Assembly (NCBI GenBank): GCA_964526675.1
Contig: CAZGLY010000002.1
Coordinates: 62,001 to 126,000 of the forward strand
Direction of reading: 5' to 3'
DNA length: 64,000 bases
Origin: CAZADA01 sp964526675
GTDB taxonomy: Bacteria > Pseudomonadota > Alphaproteobacteria > Caulobacterales > Maricaulaceae
Positions 6,783-15,985 of this stretch are shown here, in pieces. A program made the position numbers and the translations under genes. The notes under the pieces are model-generated. The model was not told the origin of the DNA, made no database searches, and saw only the letters and a list, made by a program, of their open reading frames with translations. Every line of letters starts with the position of its first letter. The stretch's first letter is position 1.

Positions 6783-9329
6783 ATGACCGATCAATCGATT
6801 GCCGGAATTGCGGTAGCCTCGGATGATTTTTCTATTCTTGTAAAGGCGTTAGATGCCGCTGACCTGGTGGCGGCCCTGGATGCGGAGGGGGCGGATCTTA
6901 CCGTTTTCGCCCCCACCGACGCCGCGTTCACCCAGCTAGCCACCGATCTGGGCTATGCCGGCGACACGGGCGATGAAGACGCTGTTTTTGACTTTCTCGT
7001 CAGCGTATTGACCACGCTGGGCGAGGGCGACCCGACCGGGCCGCTGACCGATATCCTGACATATCACGTGTCCGCCGGAACCAAGACGCTGGCTACTATC
7101 AGCGGGTTGGAGACAATCGAGACGCTTCAAGGGGCGACCATCGCGCCGGACGGGTTCGTTCTGGAAGACCTGGAACCCGATCTCATCAACCCCGCGCTCG
7201 TGGCGACGGATATCGAAGCCACGAATGGTATTGTCCATGTGATCGATCGTGTGCTTTTGCCGCTCGATCTTGCCGGCAACGATGTGCCGACGATCTCAGG
7301 TCTGGTCGATGCGTCGGGCGACGGGCTGGATGACAATCCGGACGATTTCGACATTCTCGAAGCGGCGCTCGGCGCGGCGGGCCTTACGGAGGCGCTTGAC
7401 GATCCGGCCGCCGACTTGACCGTGTTCGCGCCTACGGACGCAGCTTTCGTGGTGTTGGCCCAGGATCTGGGTTTTGAGGGATCCGATGAGGCCGGGGCCC
7501 TCGGCTTCATTCTCGAGTCCCTTGCGGTTCTCGGCGATGGCGACGCGATTGCTCCGCTCACCGAGATCCTCACCTATCATGTGTCTGAGGGAGCGAAGCA
7601 ACTCGCGAATATCGCGCCCCTCGAGACGGTTGATACCCTTCAGGGTGGACCGATCGGGATCGACGGCACGACACTGGTCGATCAGGATCCGGATATCGCG
7701 GATCCTGAATTGATCGTGACCGATATTCAGACGGCCAATGGCGTCGTGCACGCGATCGACCGGGTGCTTCTGCCGCTGGATCTGCAAACGATCACCGATA
7801 TTGTCGCCGCTTCTGGCGACGGCCCGGATGACAACGGCGCGGACTTCGATCTGTTGAATGCCGCTCTTGAGGCTGCCGGATTGACCGATGCGCTGAGTGC
7901 CGGGAATGCCGATCTCACCGTTTTCGCGCCGACCGATGCGGCGTTTGTCAGCTTGGCCCAAAAGCTCGGATTCACGGGTACGGATGAAGGCGAGGCGCTG
8001 ACGTTCATCCTCGATGCTCTTGCGGGGTTGAACGATGGCGATCCCATCGCGCCGTTGACGCAGATCCTCACCTATCATGTCTCGCCCGGCGATAAGAGTT
8101 TTGCCGACATCCAGGCGCTGGAAACGGTTTCCACCCTGGAAGGCACCACGATCGGTGTCGAGGGTCCGGTCCTGGTCGACCAGGAGCCGGATTTGATCGA
8201 CCCCACCATCATCGAGCAGGATGTGGCCGCCTCCAACGGCACCATTCAGGTCATCGATGAAGTGCTGCTGCCGTTCGATCTGGATGGGAATGATGCGCCG
8301 ACCATTGCGGGTATCGTCGATGCATCCGGCGAGGGCACGGATGATGACAATAGCGATTTCGACATCCTCGAAGCGGCGCTCGCGGCGACCGGTTTGACGG
8401 ACGCTTTGGATGATCCGGATGCGGATTTGACGGTATTCGCACCGACCGATGCCGCCTTTATCGGGCTCGCACAGACGCTTGGCTTTGATGGGGACGATGA
8501 GGCCGGCGCTCTGACCTTCATTGTGGACACGCTTGCCGATTTGGGTGGCGGCGATCCGGTGCCGTTCCTCTCGGACATCCTGTTGTATCATGTGGCACCG
8601 GATGGACAGCAGCTCGGTGAACTCGCCTTGTTCGATTTCGTCCCGACGCTGCAAGGCAATGTGGTCGGCATCGATGCGCCCAGTATCGTCGATTTCGAGC
8701 CGGACCTTGACGACCCGGAACTGGTTGCCACGGACATTCAAGCGTCGAACGGTATCGTCCATGTCATTGATGGTGTCCTGCTCCCCTATGATCTGCCCAG
8801 CGATGGGGAGATCGTTGTCGGGACACAAGGAGAGGATCGTCTCAAAGGGACCAATGACGGCGATCTCCTGGTTGGGTTCGGTGACGACGACCGGATCAAG
8901 GCCCGCGATGGTGACGATTACATCGATGGCGGCGCCGGCGAGGATCGCGTCCAGGCCCATGACGGCAATGACATCCTGTTCGGCGGTACGGGGAACGATG
9001 AGTTGCGGGCCGGCCGCGGCATCGACATCCTGATCGGCGGCGCGGGGGATGATGAGCTGAAAGGCGGGCGCGATGCCGACATCTTCGTGTTTACGTCCGG
9101 CGGCGGCAACGATCTCGTGCGCGACTTCAAGCAAAAGCATGCCGATGTGCTGGACGTTCGGGATCTTGGGATCGACTCCCTGGAGGGATTCGTCAGCAAC
9201 GCGGTTCAGGATGGCAAGAATGTCGTTTTCCGCGATCCGGAAACCAACGATCTGATCACTCTGCGCAAGGTTGATCTGGACGATCTGACGGCATCGGACT
9301 TCCTCTTCTTCGATGGCACAGCCGCCTGA
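6783..9329 (+). CDS. secreted protein with four fasciclin domains and RTX calcium repeats
   Basis: This acidic 848-residue protein has no N-terminal signal peptide. It contains four tandem fasciclin (FAS1) domains of about 170 residues. Each has the motif LTVFAPTDAAF (near residues 39, 211, 377 and 548), a YHV segment, and an end resembling NGxxxxIDxVLLP. Residues of about 680-775 hold RTX-type nonapeptides such as GDDRIKARDGDDYIDGG, which bind Ca2+ in the family, followed by a C-terminal segment. Missing signal peptide plus C-terminal RTX implies type I secretion. Fasciclin domains usually mediate adhesion or polymer binding, so a surface or matrix adhesin is likely. No type I secretion genes are nearby. 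The start follows AAAAGGAG. Confidence 0.9.
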   Translation: MTDQSIAGIAVASDDFSILVKALDAADLVAALDAEGADLTVFAPTDAAFTQLATDLGYAGDTGDEDAVFDFLVSVLTTLGEGDPTGPLTDILTYHVSAGTKTLATISGLETIETLQGATIAPDGFVLEDLEPDLINPALVATDIEATNGIVHVIDRVLLPLDLAGNDVPTISGLVDASGDGLDDNPDDFDILEAALGAAGLTEALDDPAADLTVFAPTDAAFVVLAQDLGFEGSDEAGALGFILESLAVLGDGDAIAPLTEILTYHVSEGAKQLANIAPLETVDTLQGGPIGIDGTTLVDQDPDIADPELIVTDIQTANGVVHAIDRVLLPLDLQTITDIVAASGDGPDDNGADFDLLNAALEAAGLTDALSAGNADLTVFAPTDAAFVSLAQKLGFTGTDEGEALTFILDALAGLNDGDPIAPLTQILTYHVSPGDKSFADIQALETVSTLEGTTIGVEGPVLVDQEPDLIDPTIIEQDVAASNGTIQVIDEVLLPFDLDGNDAPTIAGIVDASGEGTDDDNSDFDILEAALAATGLTDALDDPDADLTVFAPTDAAFIGLAQTLGFDGDDEAGALTFIVDTLADLGGGDPVPFLSDILLYHVAPDGQQLGELALFDFVPTLQGNVVGIDAPSIVDFEPDLDDPELVATDIQASNGIVHVIDGVLLPYDLPSDGEIVVGTQGEDRLKGTNDGDLLVGFGDDDRIKARDGDDYIDGGAGEDRVQAHDGNDILFGGTGNDELRAGRGIDILIGGAGDDELKGGRDADIFVFTSGGGNDLVRDFKQKHADVLDVRDLGIDSLEGFVSNAVQDGKNVVFRDPETNDLITLRKVDLDDLTASDFLFFDGTAA

Positions 9330-9349
9330 TTGGCCTTTGCACAGAAGGA

Positions 9350-9385
9350 AAAAAGAAGAGGGCCGGATCATCCGGCCCTCTTTTT
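9350..9385. terminator. bidirectional rho-independent terminator
   Basis: A 12-bp perfect stem (AAGAGGGCCGGA at 9356-9367, TCCGGCCCTCTT at 9371-9382) has a three-base loop. It is flanked by an A-run on the left and T-run on the right, so it can end transcripts from both strands. It lies between the convergent fasciclin-RTX gene and the M2 peptidase gene. Confidence 0.9.
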
Positions 9386-9405
9386 CGTCACAGCCTGTCA
9401 GGCCG

Positions 9406-11235
9406 TCATTCCGACGGTGTCCAGCCACATTGCCGGCCCTCATTCTGGTCCTTCAGATAGTCCATCAGCGGCGCGAAATAGGCGATCATCGCCGAGCCGT
9501 CCATCTCGCGGGTACCGGTAAAGGCTTCCAGAGCGTCCCGCCAGGGTTTTGAGGCGCCGAGTTCCAGCATGGCGTTGAATCGGGCGCCCATGTCATCCGC
9601 ACCGTAGAGGGAGCAGCGGTGGAGCGGACCTTCCCAGCCGATCTGATCGCAGGCCGACTTGTAGAACTGGAACTGAAGGATATGCGCCAGGAAATACCGG
9701 GCATAGGGCGTGTTGTTCGGAATGTGATACTTCGCACCCGGATCAAAGGCGTCCGCGGGCCGGTCGTTTGGCGCCCGCACGCCCTGATATTCCTCGCGTA
9801 AGCGCCACCAGCCTTCATTATAGGTGTCCGGCGTCAACTCCCCGGAAAACACCTGCCAGCGCCATTTATCCATCAACAGGCCGAAGGGCAGGAACGCGAC
9901 CTTGGCGAGACCCTGCTGCATCAGAAGGCCCAGATCGCCCGACGCGTCCGGCACCGTGTCAACAAGGCCGAGTTGCTGGAGATATTCCGGGGTGATCGAC
10001 AGGCCGATCATATCGCCAATGGCTTCGTGGAAGCCGTCATGAGCGCCGGTCCGGAAGATGATCGACAGGTCTTTGTAGGCCCGCTGATAATAATTGTGAC
10101 CCAGCTCATGATGCACGGTCTGGAAGTCCACGCCGTTGACCTCGGTGCACATCTTGATGCGGATATCATCCTCATTATCGAGGTCCCAGGCCGAGGCATG
10201 GCAGACGACCTCGCGGTCACGCGGCTTGGTGATCTGGGAGCGATCCCAAAACGTCTCCGGCAGCGGATCGAAGCCCAGAGAACTGAAAAATGCCTCGCCG
10301 GTTTCGACCATCTTGAGCGGCGTCATGCCGTTCTCGACCAGGATCTCATCCACATTGATGCCCGGATCCGAACTTTCCGGCAGAACAAGATCCTCCCGGG
10401 CGGTCCAGTTCTGGGCCCACATATTGCCGAGAAGATCGGCGCGGATCGGCTGATCGAGTGGAACGATGCCGTCTCCATACTGATCGTTCAAGGCGCTGCG
10501 CATGTGGCAATGAAGCTCGTCATAGAGCGGCTTGACCTGAAGCCAGAGCCGATCCATCTCGGCTTCGAATTCCTCAGGCGTCATATCGTAGCCGGAGCGC
10601 CACATGGCGCCGAGATCGTCGAATCCCAGTTCGCGGGCGCCCTCATTGGCGATCTCGACCATCCGCGTGTAGTCATCCTTCATGGCCTTCGAGACGGTGC
10701 GCCATTTCGTCCAGACCTCTTCCAGACGTTTTGGGTCGCGCTCCGTCCGCATCAGGAGTTCGGTTTCGTTCTGCGGCACGGTCTTGCCATCGACCGCAAT
10801 GGTGCCGGTCGAATAGGTCGAGGACAGACGGGTTGTCAGGCCGGCAAGCTCATCTGCCGCGCCGGCAGCCGAGGGCGCGGGTACGGTGATGCCCTGCTTC
10901 AAACGGTGCATCCGGCGGGCCATGTCTTCGGGCAGATCGAGCCCGGCGAAGCTTTTGGCCTCATTGGCGAGATCGACACGCAGCTTGGTGAGCGCCGCAT
11001 CGGCTTTCGCGTTCAGCCAGCGCGTATCGAAGGTGATGTTGGTTTGATAGGCCCAAGAGACGCGGGCGTTGTACTCGTATTCGGCGAGCAGCGCGGTTTC
11101 GGCGCGCTCCAGAAACGCGCGGGCGTCATCCACGGTCGGCGCCGGTGTTTCGGCGTGTGCCTGGACGGCGAGGCCGCACGTCAGCAGGCTGACCCCTGCA
11201 AGCAGGGCGAGGCTTCGTTTGCGCAGTGATGTCAT
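9406..11235 (-). CDS. M2 family peptidyl-dipeptidase (angiotensin-converting-enzyme-like)
   Basis: The product is a zinc metallopeptidase of family M2, which removes C-terminal dipeptides from peptides. The roughly 609-residue protein has a Sec signal (LALLAGVSLLTCGLAVQAHA) and the zinc motif HELGHNYYQ. The third zinc ligand follows in GFHEAIGDMIGLS, 23-24 residues on, as in ACE. I chose the ATG at 11235 (MTSLRKRS), which has basic residues before the signal and GGGGATC upstream; an ATG four codons earlier is possible. The gene is monocistronic, divergent from the ABC transporter and convergent on the terminator at 9350. A periplasmic role in peptide use is likely. Confidence 0.94.
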   Translation of the reverse strand: MTSLRKRSLALLAGVSLLTCGLAVQAHAETPAPTVDDARAFLERAETALLAEYEYNARVSWAYQTNITFDTRWLNAKADAALTKLRVDLANEAKSFAGLDLPEDMARRMHRLKQGITVPAPSAAGAADELAGLTTRLSSTYSTGTIAVDGKTVPQNETELLMRTERDPKRLEEVWTKWRTVSKAMKDDYTRMVEIANEGARELGFDDLGAMWRSGYDMTPEEFEAEMDRLWLQVKPLYDELHCHMRSALNDQYGDGIVPLDQPIRADLLGNMWAQNWTAREDLVLPESSDPGINVDEILVENGMTPLKMVETGEAFFSSLGFDPLPETFWDRSQITKPRDREVVCHASAWDLDNEDDIRIKMCTEVNGVDFQTVHHELGHNYYQRAYKDLSIIFRTGAHDGFHEAIGDMIGLSITPEYLQQLGLVDTVPDASGDLGLLMQQGLAKVAFLPFGLLMDKWRWQVFSGELTPDTYNEGWWRLREEYQGVRAPNDRPADAFDPGAKYHIPNNTPYARYFLAHILQFQFYKSACDQIGWEGPLHRCSLYGADDMGARFNAMLELGASKPWRDALEAFTGTREMDGSAMIAYFAPLMDYLKDQNEGRQCGWTPSE

Positions 11236-11383
11236 GACGATCCCCATGTTTGGCTTTGATCTGGCGTGCAGTGTGGCGCCTTGATGGCCGGGAATCCAGT
11301 TTTGACGCCCTTTTTGATAGAAAAGCACCAACAGGGCTGGGCACACTCGGTATCATGAGATGAAAATGCGCTTGGGGGCTGCA

Positions 11384-12268
11384 ATGCTGAGTATTCAGGG
11401 CTTGACGAAAACCTACGGCAACGGCGTTCGGGCGCTTGACGATGTGTCGCTTGAGATCCCGAACGGCATGTTTGGCCTGCTGGGGCCGAACGGGGCCGGA
11501 AAATCCACCCTCATGCGGACGATCGCCGCGCTGCAACCGCCCGATGGCGGCAGCCTGACCTTCGACGGCATCGATATCCTGAAGGACCCGCAGGCGATCC
11601 GTCGGGTTCTGGGCTATTTGCCCCAGGATTTCGGCGTTTATCCGCGCATTTCGGCCGAAAACATGCTGATGCATATGGCTGCGCTCAAAGGCATCTCGGG
11701 CGCGCGCGCGCGCAAGGATCTGGTGCGCACTCTCCTGGAGCAGACCAATCTCTACCATGTGCGCGGCAAGGCGCTGGCGACCTTCTCGGGCGGCATGCGC
11801 CAGCGGTTCGGGATCGCTCAGGCGCTGATCGGCGAACCGAAGCTGATCATCGTCGATGAACCAACCGCGGGTCTCGATCCGGAGGAGCGCAACCGGTTCC
11901 ACAATCTCTTGAGCGAGATCGGCGAGCAGGTGGTGGTGATCCTGTCCACTCATATCGTGGATGATGTGGCGGATCTGTGCCCGCGTATGGCGATCATGGC
12001 GCAGGGGCGGTTTGCCAAGGAGGGCGAACCGCAGGCGCTCATTGCCGAGTTGCGCGGGCGGATCTGGCGCGCCTCCATCGACAAGGCCGATCTACCGGCC
12101 CTGCGCGCGAGCCAGCGGGTGATTTCCTCTCGCCTGTCGGGCGGGCGCACCATTGTCCATGTGGAAGCGGCGGCCGCGCCGTCGGGGTTTGAGGCGGCCG
12201 AGCCGACCCTCGAGGATGTCTATTTCACGGAGCTTGCCGCGCGCGAGCCGGACGCCGCGGCGGCCTGA
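11384..12268 (+). CDS. ABC transporter ATP-binding protein
   Basis: The 294-residue ATPase has Walker A GPNGAGKS (about residues 35-42), signature FSGGMRQR, Walker B LIIVDEPTAGLDP and a switch His in LSTHIVDD. This is the pattern of ABC-2-type exporter ATPases. The C-terminal third is a regulatory extension. The ATG at 11384 follows GGGGGC; an upstream ATG at 11360 is less likely. It lies 49 bases before the permease-peptidase fusion gene and probably powers it. The substrate is unknown. Confidence 0.95.
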   Translation: MLSIQGLTKTYGNGVRALDDVSLEIPNGMFGLLGPNGAGKSTLMRTIAALQPPDGGSLTFDGIDILKDPQAIRRVLGYLPQDFGVYPRISAENMLMHMAALKGISGARARKDLVRTLLEQTNLYHVRGKALATFSGGMRQRFGIAQALIGEPKLIIVDEPTAGLDPEERNRFHNLLSEIGEQVVVILSTHIVDDVADLCPRMAIMAQGRFAKEGEPQALIAELRGRIWRASIDKADLPALRASQRVISSRLSGGRTIVHVEAAAAPSGFEAAEPTLEDVYFTELAAREPDAAAA

Positions 12269-12317
12269 CGCCCGCTGCTGTTCGATACGGTTCCGATTTT
12301 CCACGGGGGGCTCCGCC

Positions 12318-15300
12318 ATGTTCTGGACCATCGCGCGCTTTGAATTCGGCTTTCAGCTGCGCCAGATCATCACGCCGATTACATTCGGCATCTTCTTTTT
12401 GCTGACATTCTCCGCCACGACCGTCGAACAGGTCTCGATCGGATCGACAGGCAATGTGAACATCAATTCCCCGTTCGCCATCTCGCAGGTGGTGATCATT
12501 ATGAGCCTGTTCGGCATGTTCATCCCGGTTGCGGTTCTCGCCAACGCCGTGATGCGCGATCAGGAACTCAAGACCAACGAAATGTTCTTCACGCTGCCGA
12601 TCCGCCCCTGGCAATACATCCTGGGCCGGTTCATCGGCGCGTTCGCGGTGGCTCTGATCATTTTCTCCAGCGTGCCCTTGGGCGTTATGTTGGGCAGCTT
12701 CATGCCCTGGCTCGATCCGGACCGGATTGGGCCCTTCGTGCCCTGGCATTATGTCTATGCCCTGTTCGTGATTGGCGCGCCCAATCTTCTGGTGTCCGGC
12801 CTTGTCTGCTTCACGGTCGCCAACTGGACCCGCAGCACGGTCGCCACCTACACCTCGCTTGTGGTGTTCATCGTTGCCTATTTCGTGGGGCTCAATCTGG
12901 CGCAGGAGCCGGAGATGATTGCCCGCCTCGCGCCGTGGGATCCGATCGGCTTTTTGCCGTTGGCCGAAGTCACCCGCTACTGGACCGCGTTCGAGAGCAA
13001 TGAGCGCCTCGTTCCGCTTGACAGCGTATACGGTTTGAACCGCGCGATCTGGGTTTGCGTCGGGCTCGCGCTCCTGGCCATCAATGTCGCGACGTTCTCC
13101 TTCCGTCGCGGCAAAATGTCGGGCTCAAAGAAGAAAAAGGGCGGTGAGGAGACCCGCTTCGTGCCCCATACGATCAGCCTGCCGCGCGTTTCTCCGGTGT
13201 TCAATGGCGGCACCGTCTGGACTCAGTTCGCCGCGCGCACCGGCTTTGAGGTCCGTTCGGTGGTCACGACCATCACATTCTGGGTGCTGCTGGTCCTGGG
13301 GATCTTCAACACGCTCGGCGCGTTGCTGAATTTCGATCTTCTTTATGGCGTGCCGGCCCATCCCGTGACGCGCGTGATGATGGAGCAGATCTACGGCACC
13401 TTCTCGCTCGTGCCCTATGTCGTGGCCATTTATTACGCCGCCGATATCATCTGGCGCGAACAGCAGGTCAAGATCAACGAGATCATCGACGCCACACCGG
13501 CACCCAATGCGGTCTTTGTGCTGTCGAAATTTCTCGCGCTCGCTTTGGTGATCATTGCTCTTCTGGGCGTCGCCGTTCTGACCGGCGTTGCGGTTCAACT
13601 GGCTCAGGGCTTCACGGATATCGACTTCGGGATGTATGTCTGGCGTCTGATAATCGTGTTCGGAACGTCATTCGTGTTGCTCGGCATTTTGAGCATGTTC
13701 GTGCAGATCCTGTCGCTCAACCGCTTCGTCGGTATGCTGCTCATGGTGCTGGTGCTCATTGGGCAGATCACGCTGAGCAATATCGGATGGGAGCACAATC
13801 TCTATCAATTCGGAACGACGCCCGCGACGCCGCTGTCCGATATGAACGGCGATGGTCACTACATCATTGCCTGGACTTGGTTCACGCTCTACTGGACGTT
13901 CTTCTGCGGCATCCTCATTGTCCTGAGTTATCTGCTGTGGATGCGGGGCAATCCCGGCGGGTTTCTGACCCGTCTGCGTGGTATGGGCGCGGCCTTCGGG
14001 CGGGTATCGGCTGCGTTGCTGGCCGTGTTCCTGACCGGCTGGATCGGAACGGGTGCGTATATCTATTACAACACCAACATCCTCAACGAGTATGTGACGA
14101 CGCCGGATCAAGAGAAGCTCGCACTCGCTTATGAAGATGCCTATCTCCAATACGAACATATCGAGCAGCCGCATTTGGTGGCCGTCACCAGTGAGGTCGA
14201 TATCTACCCGGACGAGCTGCGGCTTGAATCCCGGGGCACCTATCAGCTGGTCAATCCGCATGACACCCCGATCGAGCGGGTTCATTACGACTTGGCGTTT
14301 CCCCTGGAGGTGAACACGCTGACGCTCGACGGCGCCACGCTGGAAACGGAAGACACCGACCTCAACTATTTTATCTTTGCGCTGGATGAGCCCATGCAGC
14401 CGGGCGAAGAGCGCACCCTGACCTTCGATGTCGTGTGGGACTATGACGGGTTCCGCAATTCGAACAATGGGACACGGATCGTCTATAATGGCACCTTTGT
14501 CGACAGTGGTGAGATCGCACCGTCGCCGGGTTTCAACCGGCAGAAAATGCTGATCGACCGCAACACACGCCGCCGCTATGACCGGGAACCGGTCGACCGC
14601 GCGCCCAAGCTCGAACAGGAAGAGTTCCATTCGGTGAATGTATTCTCGCGCTATGGTGCATGGACCCCGTTCGAGACGACCGTCAGCACCAAAGAGGGGC
14701 AAACCGCCATCGCGCCCGGTTATCTGGAACGCGATTGGATCGAGGACGGACGGCATTACTTCCACTACAAGATGGATGAACCCATCCTGCCGTTCATGTC
14801 CTATCTGTCGGCGGACTATGCTGTGCGGCGGGACCAGTGGAAGGATGTGGCGCTGGAGGTCTACTACCATCCGGAGCATGAGTATAATATCGACCGAATG
14901 ATCGAAGCGATGCAGAAGTCCTTCGATTATTTCACCGAGGCATTCAGCCCCTATCAGTTCCGCCAGATGCGGATTCTCGAATTCCCCGATTACGCTACCT
15001 TCGCGCAGTCCTTCGCCAACACCGTTCCGTATTCGGAAGGGATCGGCTTCATTGCGGATATCCGGGATATCGAAGACATCGACTTCGTCTATTTCGTCAC
15101 CGCCCATGAGTTGGCGCACCAATGGTGGGCGCATCAGGTGCTTGCGGCCAATGTCCAGGGCTCGGCCATGATCCATGAGACGCTGTCGCAATATTCCGCG
15201 ATGATGGTCATGGAGCGGGAATATGGCGAGCACCAGATCCGCAAGTTCCTGAAATACGAGCTGGACCGGTATCTGTCCGCCCGCGGATCGGAGCAGATCG

Positions 15301-15887
15301 AGGAATTGCCGCTCTATCGGGTCGAGAACCAGGGCTATATCCACTACCGCAAGGGCGCCGTCGCCATGTACGCGCTCAAGGATTATGTGGGTGAAGAGAC
15401 GGTCAACCGGACTCTCCGGCGGCTCATCGAGTTGCGTGCTTTCAAGACCGATCAATACGCCACGACGCTCGACTTTCTCCGCCTGCTGCGCGAGCAGGCC
15501 GGACCCGAGCATGACGAGTTGATCCGGGATCTTTTCGAGCGGATTGTCATCTGGGATCTCAAGGTGACCGACAGCGCGGTGGCCGAGCGTGACGATGGCC
15601 GGTTCGATGTCACCCTGACCATCGAAGCGTCAAAAGCCGAATATGACGGCGAGGGCCGGGAAACGCCGCTCGATCTTGCGATGCCCATCGATATCGGTCT
15701 CTTCACAGAGCATCCGGACGATGTGCATGAGGGCGACGCGCATGTGATCCTGCTGGAAAAGCGGCCCATCGTGACCGGCGAACAGACGATCACGGTGACG
15801 GTGGATGAGCGCCCGGCCGTCGTGGGTGTCGATCCTTATAACAAGCTCATCGACCGGAATTCGGACGATAATCTGAGCGCTATTTAA
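12318..15887 (+). CDS. ABC-2 permease fused to an M1 family aminopeptidase
   Basis: The roughly 1189-residue protein has two halves. Residues of about 1-600 contain two ABC-2-type membrane blocks with many hydrophobic spans, split by a charged linker (KMSGSKKKKGG). Residues of about 630-1189 form an M1 metallopeptidase with the zinc motif HELAHQWW (near residue 931) and third ligand E in HETLSQYSA, 19 residues after the second His. The catalytic half should face the periplasm. The ATG at 12318 follows CACGGGGGG. Together with the preceding ATPase it forms a complete exporter with an attached peptidase. The family occurs in databases as ABC permease/M1 aminopeptidase; its physiological substrate is not established to my knowledge. 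Confidence 0.93.
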   Translation: MFWTIARFEFGFQLRQIITPITFGIFFLLTFSATTVEQVSIGSTGNVNINSPFAISQVVIIMSLFGMFIPVAVLANAVMRDQELKTNEMFFTLPIRPWQYILGRFIGAFAVALIIFSSVPLGVMLGSFMPWLDPDRIGPFVPWHYVYALFVIGAPNLLVSGLVCFTVANWTRSTVATYTSLVVFIVAYFVGLNLAQEPEMIARLAPWDPIGFLPLAEVTRYWTAFESNERLVPLDSVYGLNRAIWVCVGLALLAINVATFSFRRGKMSGSKKKKGGEETRFVPHTISLPRVSPVFNGGTVWTQFAARTGFEVRSVVTTITFWVLLVLGIFNTLGALLNFDLLYGVPAHPVTRVMMEQIYGTFSLVPYVVAIYYAADIIWREQQVKINEIIDATPAPNAVFVLSKFLALALVIIALLGVAVLTGVAVQLAQGFTDIDFGMYVWRLIIVFGTSFVLLGILSMFVQILSLNRFVGMLLMVLVLIGQITLSNIGWEHNLYQFGTTPATPLSDMNGDGHYIIAWTWFTLYWTFFCGILIVLSYLLWMRGNPGGFLTRLRGMGAAFGRVSAALLAVFLTGWIGTGAYIYYNTNILNEYVTTPDQEKLALAYEDAYLQYEHIEQPHLVAVTSEVDIYPDELRLESRGTYQLVNPHDTPIERVHYDLAFPLEVNTLTLDGATLETEDTDLNYFIFALDEPMQPGEERTLTFDVVWDYDGFRNSNNGTRIVYNGTFVDSGEIAPSPGFNRQKMLIDRNTRRRYDREPVDRAPKLEQEEFHSVNVFSRYGAWTPFETTVSTKEGQTAIAPGYLERDWIEDGRHYFHYKMDEPILPFMSYLSADYAVRRDQWKDVALEVYYHPEHEYNIDRMIEAMQKSFDYFTEAFSPYQFRQMRILEFPDYATFAQSFANTVPYSEGIGFIADIRDIEDIDFVYFVTAHELAHQWWAHQVLAANVQGSAMIHETLSQYSAMMVMEREYGEHQIRKFLKYELDRYLSARGSEQIEELPLYRVENQGYIHYRKGAVAMYALKDYVGEETVNRTLRRLIELRAFKTDQYATTLDFLRLLREQAGPEHDELIRDLFERIVIWDLKVTDSAVAERDDGRFDVTLTIEASKAEYDGEGRETPLDLAMPIDIGLFTEHPDDVHEGDAHVILLEKRPIVTGEQTITVTVDERPAVVGVDPYNKLIDRNSDDNLSAI

Positions 15888-15985
15888 GGGGGCATCGCCG
15901 CACGGTTGCGCTGCGCGGCGGTCTGGGGCAGGACTGAGGGCTCACTATTGGGCCTCTCGCCCTGACCATCAGGAGGACCGCCGCC

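Noticed and set aside
6897..8800. Regular repeats that could suggest a repeat array
   Set aside because: They are in frame, about 500 bases apart and encode fasciclin domains, not a CRISPR array or DNA satellite.
7296..9443. 715-codon open frame on the minus strand
   Set aside because: It is antisense to the fasciclin-RTX gene and mirrors its repeats; no family features.
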